Assembly: GCF_003112455.1 (NCBI RefSeq)
Contig: NZ_BDQX01000381.1
Location: 76,948-126,103, forward strand
Direction: 5' to 3'
Length of the DNA: 49,156 nt
From: Paenibacillus agaridevorans
Lineage (GTDB): Bacteria > Bacillota > Bacilli > Paenibacillales > Paenibacillaceae
This document shows, one piece after another, positions 26,342 to 35,815 of this stretch. The notes below the pieces were generated by a model. That model was not told where the DNA came from and did no database searches. It saw only the letters and a list, made by a program, of their open reading frames with translations. A program made the position numbers and the translations under genes. Position 1 is the stretch's first letter. Each line of letters begins with the position of its first letter.

Positions 26342-26573
26342 CATCTTCCCCTTTCCATGCCTTGGAATCGTCATGATTCCGATCGCATGGTTTTTTATTT
26401 CCAATCCGTGGTCGTTAAAGAATCGCTATTTAGAACTGTAAATCCTTGGAGCCTATCTCCGCAAGGTGAGAGGAAATTTATAGCCGAACTTTACCGGGCG
26501 TCGCTCGGAGAATGGGCTATACTTAATTCAGAGAAGGGTTAAGGCTTGACGACATGGAAAGTAGGGGACGAAG

Positions 26574-27449
26574 ATGAACGGCTCGTTGCATGAAATTTTG
26601 GAGAAGTTGGCAGGCTTGAAAATCATAGGCCGTGTGGAGGAAATGGCTGTCGAGGCAGCCAAAGGAACGACGGAGGGGCAAGTTTTCATCCTGTCCAGGA
26701 ACGGAGTGCCGTCGTACGTGCTAAAGCTCGAAGAGGCCGAATATACGCGGGAAACGGCGCAGTTCCTCATACGTTATGCAGAAGCGTATTTGCTGCCTAA
26801 GCTGCTATATGTGGATCCGGAGCACCGTTATTTGCTGTATGAGTATCAGGATGGAACGACGCACGTCAATCGCGGCGGCAAAAAGGATTGGATGAGCGAG
26901 CTGGCGCGAGGTCTGCTTAATCATTATAAGCTGGAACAATCGTTCCAAGGATATGGAAGACCGGATTCGCCTTGCGAGTCATGGCGCGAATTCAACGGGA
27001 GAAGCCTTGTCTTCGCGTCGGAACGGATTGGTGACTACCTGCCTGCGAAGGACCATGAACTGGTCGAACGGGTATGGAAGGAGAAGCTCCGGGACTGGGG
27101 CGAGGAGGATAAGTACTGGCTGCACGGCGACACCGGCGTTCATAATTTCGTGTTCGACGAGGACAAAATGACAGGCGTCATCGACCCGTCGCCGATCGCC
27201 GGGCCGATTCTTTACGATTTTACTTACGCGTTTTGCTCGTCTCCGGACGACTTAAACGTCGAGACGCTGCTGGGCGCCTACAACGAGTTGAACATACGGA
27301 CGGTCGAACCAGGGGAAGTGATTCTCGAGACGGCGTTCCAGCTCTATTGCAGAATCGCGATCTGTCTCATGCACCATCCGGAAGATTTGCCTGCTTATTT
27401 GGAAGCGTGGCCTCTATGGGCGGCAATGGCAGAAGAACTGACAAGTTAG
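26574..27449 (+). CDS. APH/choline-kinase-like phosphotransferase
   Basis: A 291-residue protein of the aminoglycoside phosphotransferase fold. The catalytic loop reads HGDTGVHNFVF (about 183-193), with the Asp and Asn expected for phosphotransfer. The following metal-binding segment is GVIDPSPIAGPILYDF. In the N-lobe, YVLKLEE supplies the likely ATP-binding Lys. The start ATG 26574 follows TAGGGGACG. Members phosphorylate aminoglycosides, macrolides, homoserine or other small alcohols; the substrate here is unknown. The divergent nucleotidyltransferase neighbour is suggestive but not proof of an antibiotic role. Confidence 0.78.
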   Translation: MNGSLHEILEKLAGLKIIGRVEEMAVEAAKGTTEGQVFILSRNGVPSYVLKLEEAEYTRETAQFLIRYAEAYLLPKLLYVDPEHRYLLYEYQDGTTHVNRGGKKDWMSELARGLLNHYKLEQSFQGYGRPDSPCESWREFNGRSLVFASERIGDYLPAKDHELVERVWKEKLRDWGEEDKYWLHGDTGVHNFVFDEDKMTGVIDPSPIAGPILYDFTYAFCSSPDDLNVETLLGAYNELNIRTVEPGEVILETAFQLYCRIAICLMHHPEDLPAYLEAWPLWAAMAEELTS

Positions 27450-27514
27450 CGTTGTTGCTCCCCGATTGGCGCGCAGCGGACACCTGCCCCAGGCCATGGC
27501 AGCGAATCATTAGC

Positions 27515-28285
27515 TCAGCGCTCCAATTCCTCCATCTCCAGCGTTACGGGGCAGTGGTCGCTGCCCATAATATGGGCGTCGATGCCGGCGTCCTTGACGA
27601 GCGGGACCAGCCGCTCCGACACGAGGAAGTAGTCGATCCGCCAGCCGACATTGCGTTCGCGTACCTTCGGCATAAAGGACCACCAGGTGTACACGTCGGA
27701 GCGATCCGGATAGAGCCGGCGGAACGTATCGGCGAAGCCGGAATCCAGCAGGCTCGTCATGCATCCGCGTTCTTCCGCGGTAAAACCGGAATTGCCGTGG
27801 TTGGATTTCGCGTTTTTGATATCGATCTCCGCATGCGCGACATTTAGATCCCCGCATACGACGACAGGCTTCAACTTGTCCAGTCCGTTCAAATAACATT
27901 TAAATCGCTCCTCCCATTCCACCCGGTACTCCAGTCTGGAGAGGTCGCGTTTCGCATTCGGCGTATAGACGGTAACCATATAGAACTGTTCGAATTCCAA
28001 CGTAATGATGCGGCCTTCCGGCTCTTCGTCGGTCTCCATGCCGTAACGGACGGATAGAGGCTTATATCGCGTAAAGATGGCGGTACCGGAGTACCCTTTC
28101 TTTTGCGCGTAATTCCAGAATTGGTAGTATTCGTCTCCCAGCGGCAGCTCGATCTGGCCTTCCTGCAGCTTCGTCTCCTGGAGGCAGAAGATGTCCGCGT
28201 CCATCTCCTTGAAGTAGTCCAGGAAACCTTTGCCGACGCAAGCCCGAAGCCCGTTTACATTCCATGAAACCAATTTGATACCCAT
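27515..28285 (-). CDS. exoA: exodeoxyribonuclease III / AP endonuclease
   Basis: A 256-residue base-excision repair enzyme that cuts DNA at abasic sites and trims 3' blocked ends. The family motifs are all present: SWNVNGLRA, LQETKLQEGQ (metal-binding Glu), VYTPNAKRDLSRL, GDLNVAHAEIDI, WRIDYFLVS and the terminal GSDHCPV with catalytic Asp/His. Length matches B. subtilis ExoA (about 252). The ATG is preceded by GAGGAG. It is convergent with the APH-like gene; the 65-base gap shows no clear hairpin. Confidence 0.95.
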   Translation of the reverse strand: MGIKLVSWNVNGLRACVGKGFLDYFKEMDADIFCLQETKLQEGQIELPLGDEYYQFWNYAQKKGYSGTAIFTRYKPLSVRYGMETDEEPEGRIITLEFEQFYMVTVYTPNAKRDLSRLEYRVEWEERFKCYLNGLDKLKPVVVCGDLNVAHAEIDIKNAKSNHGNSGFTAEERGCMTSLLDSGFADTFRRLYPDRSDVYTWWSFMPKVRERNVGWRIDYFLVSERLVPLVKDAGIDAHIMGSDHCPVTLEMEELER

Positions 28286-28424
28286 CGTTATTTCGTCTCC
28301 TCGCCTTACTATAGTATTTCAAAAATATCAAATCACTCAAAGAGATACAACCCATATAGGAGACTTTGTGATAGAATGAGGGAACGTACGTTTGTCAAAT
28401 GGGAGAAAGCGGGAAGTGAGTAGG

Positions 28425-30182
28425 ATGAATAAAACAACAAAATCCGGCGGGATAAAGGTGTATGCCGAGTTATTGGGACAATATTTGTTCCCGCACCGAG
28501 GCTCGCTGATCGCTCTGACGCTGCTGCTGTTCGGCTTGATCGGTCTGCAGCTTGCCAGTCCGCAAGTCATTCGTTATTTCATTGACACAGCTGGCTCGGA
28601 CGAGCCTCTGGAGAAGCTGATGTACGCTGCCCTGCTGTTTATCGGCTTCTCTATAATGCAGCAAATCATCGCGATCATATCGACATATGTCGGCGAAAAT
28701 CTCGCATGGAAAACAACGAACAAGCTTCGCGGCGATCTGGCGGAGCATTGTTTGCGACTGGATATGGACTTTCATAAGTCCAATACGTCGGGCTCGCTTA
28801 TCGAGCGTGTGGATGGCGACGTCAACGCTTTAGCCAATTTTTTCTCCAGCTTCATAATTCATCTGGGCGGCAATTTGCTCCTTATGATCGGCATCATCGT
28901 CCTGCTGTTTCTCGAGAACGTCTGGATCGGAGCCGGCATGCTGCTCTTCGTCGTGTTCGCGGTGTTTATCGTGCAGCATATCCGCAAATACGCCGCGCCG
29001 GTGTGGCGTGACTGGAGGAGCATTAACGCGGAGTATTACGGCTTTACCGGTGAGCATCTGGAGGGGACGGAGGATACGCGGGCGAACGGCGCTTCCGGCT
29101 ACGTCATGGGCCGATTTTACGGGCTGATCCGCCGCATGCTGCCGCTTAGACAGAAGGCGTTCCTCGGCTTCGCGTCGATGTGGATCACGACGATCATCGT
29201 ATTTGCGCTCGGCAACGTTATGGCGTTCGTCATCAGCGCATATCTGTGGAAGACGGGAGCCATTACGATCGGCACCGTATATTTGATCTTTTTCTACACG
29301 GAGCTGCTGGCCAAGCCGATCGAGAAGATCCGGACCCAGATTGAGGACCTGCAGAAGGCGGACGCCAGCATGCATCGCATTCGCGAGTTGATGGCGATGG
29401 AGTCCGGCATTAAGGACGGTCCCGGCGTCAAGCTTGCGGACGGTCCGGTTGCGGTATCGTTTAACGGGATGTCGTTCAGCTACGGAGAGTCCCCGACCAT
29501 CAAGGGTCTCAATCTGGATTTGAAACCCGGAGAGGTGTTGGGATTGCTAGGGCGTACGGGCAGCGGAAAGACGACGATCGCGAGATTGCTGCTGCGCTTC
29601 TACGATCCTCAGCAAGGGGCAATCCGCCTTAACGGAACCGATATTCGGGATATGAAGTTATCCGAGCTCCGGAGCACAGTCGCGATCGTTACCCAGAATA
29701 TCGAGATCATTCAAGGCACGGTCCGCGATAATCTGACCTTCTACGATCCTTCTATTACAGACGAGGCGATTTGCGCCGTATTAGAAGAGCTTGGGCTCGG
29801 CGATTGGCTGCGCTCGCTTAAGGATGGTCTGGATACAACGCTCGATTCCGGCGGCGGAAGCATGTCGGCAGGAGAGGGGCAACTGCTCGCGTTCGCGCGC
29901 GTCTTTCTGCAGAACCCGGGCCTTGTCATTTTGGACGAGGCGTCGTCCCGCCTTGATCCGCTCACGGAGCAGCGGCTGGAGAAGGCCGTAGACAGGCTTC
30001 TTCAAGGGCGGACATGCATCATTATTGCCCACAGGCTGTCCACGATTCAGCGAGCGGGCCGAATTGCCATTATGGATGGAGGCGTGCTGGCGGAAAGCGG
30101 AGATCGCGAAAAGCTGGCGGGCGATCCTTCATCGCGGTTTAGCCGCATGCTTGCCATTGGATTGGAGGAGGTGACGGCTTGA
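28425..30182 (+). CDS. heterodimeric ABC exporter, subunit 1
   Basis: About 585 residues: an exporter membrane domain (about 25-310), then the ATPase. Walker A is LLGRTGSGKTTIARLL and Walker B is LVILDEASS, with the catalytic Glu and switch His (IAHRLST). The signature is MSAGEGQ rather than LSGGQ. It is followed with stop/start overlap by subunit 2. The start ATG 28425 is preceded by GGGAAGTGAG; TTG 28392 is the longest possible but less likely. A multidrug, lipid or peptide substrate is possible; the gene order gives no clue. Confidence 0.88.
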   Translation: MNKTTKSGGIKVYAELLGQYLFPHRGSLIALTLLLFGLIGLQLASPQVIRYFIDTAGSDEPLEKLMYAALLFIGFSIMQQIIAIISTYVGENLAWKTTNKLRGDLAEHCLRLDMDFHKSNTSGSLIERVDGDVNALANFFSSFIIHLGGNLLLMIGIIVLLFLENVWIGAGMLLFVVFAVFIVQHIRKYAAPVWRDWRSINAEYYGFTGEHLEGTEDTRANGASGYVMGRFYGLIRRMLPLRQKAFLGFASMWITTIIVFALGNVMAFVISAYLWKTGAITIGTVYLIFFYTELLAKPIEKIRTQIEDLQKADASMHRIRELMAMESGIKDGPGVKLADGPVAVSFNGMSFSYGESPTIKGLNLDLKPGEVLGLLGRTGSGKTTIARLLLRFYDPQQGAIRLNGTDIRDMKLSELRSTVAIVTQNIEIIQGTVRDNLTFYDPSITDEAICAVLEELGLGDWLRSLKDGLDTTLDSGGGSMSAGEGQLLAFARVFLQNPGLVILDEASSRLDPLTEQRLEKAVDRLLQGRTCIIIAHRLSTIQRAGRIAIMDGGVLAESGDREKLAGDPSSRFSRMLAIGLEEVTA

Positions 30183-32017
30183 GCACATTCACCTATATGA
30201 TGCGTTTGATCGGCTATCGCAAGAGCTGGTACATCGCCAACGCCGTTCTTTGGACGATTATTTATTTGATGCCGATTTTTCCCGGCCTCCTGACCAAAGC
30301 GTTTTTTGATTCGCTTGTACCCGATCAGCCTGCGGAGTTTGGCGTCGGTTTGATTGTTATGCTGCTTATTGCCGCTGCTCTTGCCCGCAGCGTGTTTATC
30401 TGGTTCGGCTTTATTACGGATGTGCAATTCCGCTTTCGAATCGGCATGCTCATTAGGCGGAATCTGCTGGAGCATGTGCTCAAGGAGCCCGGCGCCAAGG
30501 CGATTCCTTGCTCGCCCGGCGAAGGGATCAGCTACTTCCGCGATGATGTGGATCAGACGGAAGAAGCCGTCAGCTGGTCGGTAGACGTATTCGGGATGAC
30601 GTGCTTCGCCGCGGTATCCTGCTATATTCTGATCGGGATCGATGCGGGCATGACCCTGCTCGTATTCCTGCCCCTTGTGCTCGTAGTCATCGCGGCGCAG
30701 CTGGCGACGGCCAGACTGCAAAAGTACAGAGAGGCGAGCCGGGAAGCGACGTCCAAGGTTACCGGGGCGATTAGCGAGATGTTCGGCAACGTGCAGGCCA
30801 TACAAGTGGCCGGGGCGGAGGGACGCGTCGTTGACCGCTTCCGGGGACTTGGAGAGAACCGCAGGCGCACCATGCTGAAGGACAAGCTGATGACCGAAAT
30901 GCTGGACTCCATCTTTTCCAATACCGTTAACATTGGCACCGGATTGATTCTGTTGCTGGCGGGACAAAAGATGAGGGGCGGGGAATTCACGGTCGGCGAT
31001 TTTGCGCTGTTCGTCTATTATTTAACGTTCGTGACTCAGTTCATCTCCAACTTCGGCAAGTTCCTCACGTACTTCAAGCAGATGGGCGTGGCGCTGAGAC
31101 GACTAACCTTTATGCTGCAGGGCGCCCCGACCTCCGTTCTGACGGCGCATCGGGCGCTTGGCTTGGAGAGAAAAGGCGCGGTCATCGATCATGCGGTTAG
31201 CCCAGGAGGCGAGTCTTCTTCTTCGGTTGTCGGGTCCGGGCTTGGAGGAAGCGCCGGCGTATCTTCGTTCGAGCAGCTTGAGCTGCTGGAAGCAACGGGC
31301 TTGACTTACCGTTATCCGGAGACGGGGAGAGGAATCGAGGATATTATGCTGCGGCTGCCCAGAGGCTCCTTTACGGTCGTGACAGGACCGATCGGCTCCG
31401 GCAAAACAACGCTTGCCCGCGTCCTGCTGGGGCTGCTGCCCAAGGATGGCGGCATCGTGCAATGGAACGGACGGATGGTAAAGGGGGAGCTCGGAGACTT
31501 CTTTATCCCGCCGAGAAGCGCCTATACCGCACAGGTACCAAGGCTGTACAGCGATTCGCTGCGCGAGAATATTCTGCTCGGCCAGCCCGACGATGAAGTC
31601 AAGCTGGATCGCGCCTTGCGCACGGCCGTTATGGAGGACGATCTGGCGAAGTTTCCCGATGGGCTAGAGACGACGATCGGCCCGCGCGGCGTTAAGCTGT
31701 CCGGCGGTCAGGCGCAGCGTACGGCAGCGGCACGAATGCTGGTACGGGAGTCGGAGCTGTTCGTCTTCGACGATTTGTCCAGCGCGCTGGACGTCGAGAC
31801 GGAAGAGAAGCTATGGGATCGGCTTTTCGGCGAGCGGGGGGATGCCACCTGCCTTGTCATCTCCCACAGGAAGGCGGCTCTTGCAAGAGCCGATCACATA
31901 ATCGTCCTTCAGGACGGCAAAATCGAAGCGGAAGGGACCGCGGAAGCGCTGCTTGAGTCCAGCGATTCGTTCCGCAAGCTGTGGCATGGGGATTTGGAGC
32001 AAAGTGAAACGCAATGA
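30179..32017 (+). CDS. heterodimeric ABC exporter, subunit 2
   Basis: A 612-residue partner of the preceding gene. The start TTG at 30179 lies in the TTGA overlap with the previous stop and follows a perfect AGGAGGTGA. The ATPase has Walker A TGPIGSGKTTLARVLLG and a canonical signature LSGGQAQR. Walker B ends in Asp (LFVFDDLSSALD) where the catalytic Glu is expected. An unusual Ser/Gly-rich stretch (about 345-362) links the membrane and ATPase domains. Combined with the altered signature of subunit 1, this makes one of the two composite ATP sites degenerate, as known for TM287/288-type exporters. Confidence 0.88.
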   Translation: MSTFTYMMRLIGYRKSWYIANAVLWTIIYLMPIFPGLLTKAFFDSLVPDQPAEFGVGLIVMLLIAAALARSVFIWFGFITDVQFRFRIGMLIRRNLLEHVLKEPGAKAIPCSPGEGISYFRDDVDQTEEAVSWSVDVFGMTCFAAVSCYILIGIDAGMTLLVFLPLVLVVIAAQLATARLQKYREASREATSKVTGAISEMFGNVQAIQVAGAEGRVVDRFRGLGENRRRTMLKDKLMTEMLDSIFSNTVNIGTGLILLLAGQKMRGGEFTVGDFALFVYYLTFVTQFISNFGKFLTYFKQMGVALRRLTFMLQGAPTSVLTAHRALGLERKGAVIDHAVSPGGESSSSVVGSGLGGSAGVSSFEQLELLEATGLTYRYPETGRGIEDIMLRLPRGSFTVVTGPIGSGKTTLARVLLGLLPKDGGIVQWNGRMVKGELGDFFIPPRSAYTAQVPRLYSDSLRENILLGQPDDEVKLDRALRTAVMEDDLAKFPDGLETTIGPRGVKLSGGQAQRTAAARMLVRESELFVFDDLSSALDVETEEKLWDRLFGERGDATCLVISHRKAALARADHIIVLQDGKIEAEGTAEALLESSDSFRKLWHGDLEQSETQ

Positions 32018-32091
32018 TACGGATTTGGCGGGAGTTCCCTATTTATTTCTGTGCCGAATTACGTTAATATGAAATTAACATTTATGCGAGG

Positions 32092-32120
32092 AACCGTCTT
32101 TTCGACGGTTTTTCTTTATT
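32092..32120 (+). terminator. rho-independent terminator of the exporter operon
   Basis: AACCGTC-TTTTC-GACGGTT is followed by TTTCTTTATTTT. It lies about 75 bases after the exporter stop and 36 bases before the LtaS-like start. Confidence 0.85.
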
Positions 32121-32155
32121 TTAAAAGGTATCAAAGCAAGGAGCGTGAGTGAAAC

Positions 32156-34036
32156 ATGAATGCCATACTGAATATATATCGTCGTTCGCCGTTCTGGGCG
32201 ACCTTTGTTCTTATTATGTTGAAGATGGCCTTATTCCGTCAATTTAACTTCGGAACGGTGCAGATCGATCGCCTGCTTGCAGACGCGGCTGCCGTTCTTG
32301 TCATTTTATGCATCGCGGAGCTTCTCACAACAAGCCGCTGGAAGCCGCTCGTATTCGGGGCCGTAAATGGACTGCTCGCGTTCGTATTGTTCGCTTGCAC
32401 CGTATATTTCTCCTTTTTTGGAAGTATTCCGACGTATACGGCACTGAGCGGCCTTGATCAGGTAGGTCAGGTTGGAGAAAGCGTTAAGTCTGCGATCAAC
32501 CCTAAGTTTTACTTGCTGTTCCTCGATCTTGTGGTCCTGATTGCATTATCGCTGATCGTTATGCGCGGCAAGGCATCCAAACACGGAAGCAGCGGAGCGG
32601 GCAAGCCGCTTTATGTCGGCATTGCGCTTGTTGTGGCGTTAGGCGCGTCGGTCTTGTACATCCGCTCTGACCTGCATATCTCCAACGAGCTGGTGCAGGC
32701 GCAGCGCCTTGGCGTTCTGAATTATCAAGTAGCTACAGCCATTAACGAGCGCAAGGAGAACCAGGCGATTAAGGATGGCGATCCCCAAAAAACAGCGGAA
32801 GCGCTCGCCGAGCTTGTGGGCGGACATTTTGGCGGAGAAGCAACAGAAGCAGGCACGCCGAAGCTGTTCGGCGCGGCCAAAGGGAAAAACGTCATCGTCA
32901 TTCAACTGGAATCGTTCCAGGATATGATGGTCGGCTTGACCGTGAACGGCCAGGAGGTTACGCCGGTTCTAAACGACTTGATCTCCGATGATGGGAGCTT
33001 CTATTTCACCAACGTATTCCAACAGATCGGTCAAGGCAATACTTCCGATGCGGAATGGAACGTCAACACGGGCATCTACCCGACAGGCACGGAAGCCATG
33101 TCCAAGGGCTATAGCGACCGGGCAGTGCCGGCACTGCCAAGGCTGCTTGCGTCCGAAGGTTATGTGAGCAACACATTCCACGTTAACGATGTCACGTTCT
33201 GGGATCGCAATCAAATGTATCCCGCGCTGGGTTTTACGAAATACTATGATAAACCCGATTTCAAAAATGATCAGTTCAATGCGCTCGGCGCCTCGGACGA
33301 AGAAATGTATCGGGTCGGATTCGACGTGCTTAAGCAGCATTATGAGGAAGGCCAGCCGTTCTACGCCCAATTCATTACTACATCGAGCCACCATCCGTTT
33401 TGGGTACCGGAAAAATTCAAGCATATCGAAATTCCGGCATCCCTTGAAAAGAAACAACTGGGCTATTATATCGAAGCGACAAACTATACGGATTATGCGT
33501 TAGGTCTGCTGATTGAGAATCTGAAGCAAAGCGGTATGTGGGACGACACCATGCTTGTCATCTATGGCGATCACTTCGGCCTGCAAGCCAAAGAGACGCC
33601 TGTCGAATTCGTCGAAGAAGAGCTCGGCATCCAATACGATGACCGCATCGGCCGCTTCAACGTTCCTTTCCTCGTCCATGTCCCTGGCGTGCAAGGCGAG
33701 ACCTCCGCTCAAGTCGGCGGCCAAGTCGACATTATGCCGACGATCGCGAATCTGCTTGGTCTCGATCTCAAGGAGAAGGGTGCAACCGTCTTCGGCAAAG
33801 ACTTGATCAACACGACTCGGAATGTCATCGGCATGCGTTATTATTTGCCGACAGGATCATTTTTCAACGATGATATTTTGTTTGTCCCGGGCGAAGGCTT
33901 CGACGACGGCAAAGCTTACGATATCGAAACGATGGAGCCCGTCGCGGACTTCAGCCAGTATCGTCAAGATTACGACTATATCCTTAGTTTGATGAAGCTG
34001 TCCGATGAATACGTGAAGCTGCTGCCGAAGCGATGA
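32156..34036 (+). CDS. LtaS-family lipoteichoic acid synthase-type sulfatase
   Basis: A 626-residue enzyme. Five N-terminal membrane helices (to about residue 155) lead to a long linker and an extracellular sulfatase-fold domain. Metal and catalytic residues expected for LtaS are visible: VIQLESFQD (Glu near 252), the nucleophile Thr in GNTSDAEWN (near 296), HVNDVTFWDRN, SSHHPFW and YGDHFGL. The family polymerises glycerol phosphate from phosphatidylglycerol onto a glycolipid anchor. B. subtilis has four paralogues (LtaS, YfnI, YqgS, YvgJ), and I cannot say which this matches. It is monocistronic, between two terminators. Confidence 0.9.
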   Translation: MNAILNIYRRSPFWATFVLIMLKMALFRQFNFGTVQIDRLLADAAAVLVILCIAELLTTSRWKPLVFGAVNGLLAFVLFACTVYFSFFGSIPTYTALSGLDQVGQVGESVKSAINPKFYLLFLDLVVLIALSLIVMRGKASKHGSSGAGKPLYVGIALVVALGASVLYIRSDLHISNELVQAQRLGVLNYQVATAINERKENQAIKDGDPQKTAEALAELVGGHFGGEATEAGTPKLFGAAKGKNVIVIQLESFQDMMVGLTVNGQEVTPVLNDLISDDGSFYFTNVFQQIGQGNTSDAEWNVNTGIYPTGTEAMSKGYSDRAVPALPRLLASEGYVSNTFHVNDVTFWDRNQMYPALGFTKYYDKPDFKNDQFNALGASDEEMYRVGFDVLKQHYEEGQPFYAQFITTSSHHPFWVPEKFKHIEIPASLEKKQLGYYIEATNYTDYALGLLIENLKQSGMWDDTMLVIYGDHFGLQAKETPVEFVEEELGIQYDDRIGRFNVPFLVHVPGVQGETSAQVGGQVDIMPTIANLLGLDLKEKGATVFGKDLINTTRNVIGMRYYLPTGSFFNDDILFVPGEGFDDGKAYDIETMEPVADFSQYRQDYDYILSLMKLSDEYVKLLPKR

Positions 34037-34065
34037 TCTCAAGCATCGCGGCGATAACAAAAGCA

Positions 34066-34098
34066 AGCGCCTGTCCCCGTGGGGATGGGCGTTTTTTT
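34066..34098 (+). terminator. rho-independent terminator after the LtaS-like gene
   Basis: A stem built from CGCC-TGTCCCC and GGGGA-TGGGCG around a GT loop is followed by TTTTTTT. Confidence 0.85.
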
Positions 34099-34233
34099 GC
34101 ATCGTACCGAGAAGGGAGACGGAAGCTTGGGGTTAGATATCGGCAAGTAGCGGTTAGAAAGCTTGTAGTGTTAAACTAAAATAAAAAAGCAGGACTGTGC
34201 AAGCTGCAGACTTGGCAGAACGGAGGAACAGCT

Positions 34234-35664
34234 ATGCCGCACGGACATAACGCCAGCGGTACGGGGGAGAGCGGGCTGGACGCAGAGGCGATCTTGGCGG
34301 AACACCGCCGCTGGTTCGAATGCGGAGCGACAGCGGATGCCGCGTTTCGCATCGAGCAGCTGCGCAAGCTAAAGGGAGCGATCGCGAAGCATGAAGCGGC
34401 GTTGTTTGGGGCGCTGTACAAGGATCTGCGCAAGAGCGAAGCGGAAGCTTTTGCAACGGAGATCGGTCTCGTGCTGGGCAGTATTACGTATATGATAAAG
34501 CATATCCGAAGGTGGATGAAACCGCACAGGGTGAAGACGCCGTTGACGTTGTTCGGCAGCCGCAGCAGGCTGGTCTATGAGCCTTACGGGACCGTTCTTA
34601 TCATCGGACCGTTCAATTACCCTGTCCAGCTCGTGCTGGAGCCGCTGATCGGAGCGATCGCCGCGGGCAATGGCGCGGTCATCAAGCCGTCGGAGGTAAC
34701 GCCGCATGTGTCGGCCGCGATAAGAGAGCTGATCGCGGACGCCTTCGATCCTGCCTACGTGAGAGTCGTGGAAGGAGATAAAGAGGTGACTTCGGCGCTC
34801 ATCCATGCGCCTTTCGACTATATCTTTTTTACCGGCAGCACGGGGGTGGGGCGAATCGTGATGGAAGCCGCGTCCCGCCATTTGACGCCGGTTGCGCTCG
34901 AACTGGGCGGCAAAAGTCCGGCCATCATCGACGCGACGGCCAATCTGGAGCTTGCGGCGAAACGAATCGTCTGGGGCAAGCTGATCAATGCGGGGCAGAC
35001 CTGTATCGCGCCGGATTATCTGCTCGTGCACGAGTCGGTAAAGGAACGGCTGTCGGAGCTGCTCCGGAACTCCGTGCGGCAGTTCTACGGCGACGATCCC
35101 GCAACAAGCGAGGATTATGGGCGAATCGTAAGCGAGCGGCAATACGACAGGCTTGCGGCGATCATAGAAGCGGACGGGAAACGCGTTGTATGGGGAGGCC
35201 AGCGAAACCGGAGCGACTTGTACCTGGCTCCGACGCTGATTGACGCGGGCCAGGCTTCCGAGGACGGGAAAGGCGTCGCGGCGATGGAGGACGAATTGTT
35301 CGGTCCGATTCTTCCCATGCTGACTTTTGCTCACCTGGAAGAGGCAATCAACTTTGTTCGCGGTCGCAGCAAGCCGCTTGCGCTGTATCTGTTCACGGAG
35401 GATGCAGCGGCGGAGCAGGAAGTGATGGGCAGGCTCTCCTTCGGAGGCGGCTGCGTCAATGACACCTTGTCGCATATCGTCAACCACCATCTTCCTTTCG
35501 GGGGAGTCGGCTCCTCCGGCATCGGCGCGTACCATGGCAAGCACAGCTTCGAGCTGTTCTCTCATCGGAAGAGCCTGCTCAAGCGCACGACGCGTTTTGA
35601 GCCGGGCCTCCTGTTCCCCCCCTACAAGGGGAAGCTTAAGTGGGCAAGGAAGGTCATGAAATAA
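34234..35664 (+). CDS. aldehyde dehydrogenase (class 3 / YwdH-like)
   Basis: A 476-residue NAD(P)-dependent aldehyde dehydrogenase. It shows the cofactor-binding GPFNYPVQL and FTGSTGVGR, the general base Glu in ALELGGKSP (near 223) and the nucleophile Cys in NAGQTCIAPDY (near 256). LFGPILP and the C-terminal SFGGGCVND and PFGGVGSSGIGAYHGK match class 3 fatty-aldehyde enzymes, which are about 460-490 residues long. The start ATG 34234 follows GGAGGAAC. It stands alone between terminators. The physiological aldehyde is unknown. Confidence 0.92.
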   Translation: MPHGHNASGTGESGLDAEAILAEHRRWFECGATADAAFRIEQLRKLKGAIAKHEAALFGALYKDLRKSEAEAFATEIGLVLGSITYMIKHIRRWMKPHRVKTPLTLFGSRSRLVYEPYGTVLIIGPFNYPVQLVLEPLIGAIAAGNGAVIKPSEVTPHVSAAIRELIADAFDPAYVRVVEGDKEVTSALIHAPFDYIFFTGSTGVGRIVMEAASRHLTPVALELGGKSPAIIDATANLELAAKRIVWGKLINAGQTCIAPDYLLVHESVKERLSELLRNSVRQFYGDDPATSEDYGRIVSERQYDRLAAIIEADGKRVVWGGQRNRSDLYLAPTLIDAGQASEDGKGVAAMEDELFGPILPMLTFAHLEEAINFVRGRSKPLALYLFTEDAAAEQEVMGRLSFGGGCVNDTLSHIVNHHLPFGGVGSSGIGAYHGKHSFELFSHRKSLLKRTTRFEPGLLFPPYKGKLKWARKVMK

Positions 35665-35671
35665 ACCATAA

Positions 35672-35708
35672 AAGACGAAACGCAGCCCCATGCGGTTTCG
35701 TCTTTTTG
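35672..35708 (+). terminator. rho-independent terminator after the aldehyde dehydrogenase gene
   Basis: GACGAAAC-GC pairs with GC-GGTTTCGTC across a short AGCCCCAT loop and is followed by TTTTTGG. Confidence 0.85.
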
Positions 35709-35754
35709 GCGTTCGCGCTTGTCAGTCAGTTGTGCGGATGCCGCAAGGCTTGTC

Positions 35755-35783
35755 TTCCCAACCCTTCTTCCTCCTGCTATAAT
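35755..35783 (+). promoter_or_regulatory. sigma-A-type promoter of the two-component system operon
   Basis: TTCCCA (35755-35760) and a perfect TATAAT (35778-35783) are 17 bases apart, 33 bases before the response-regulator start codon. Confidence 0.55.
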
Positions 35784-35815
35784 GTTGAGCATCTTGGGAG
35801 GAAGGTGGCGAAGTT

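Noticed and set aside
34369..35691. Minus-strand open frame of 440 codons across the aldehyde dehydrogenase gene
   Set aside because: It is opposite a gene with all catalytic motifs; its composition is Arg/His-rich as expected of a shadow frame.
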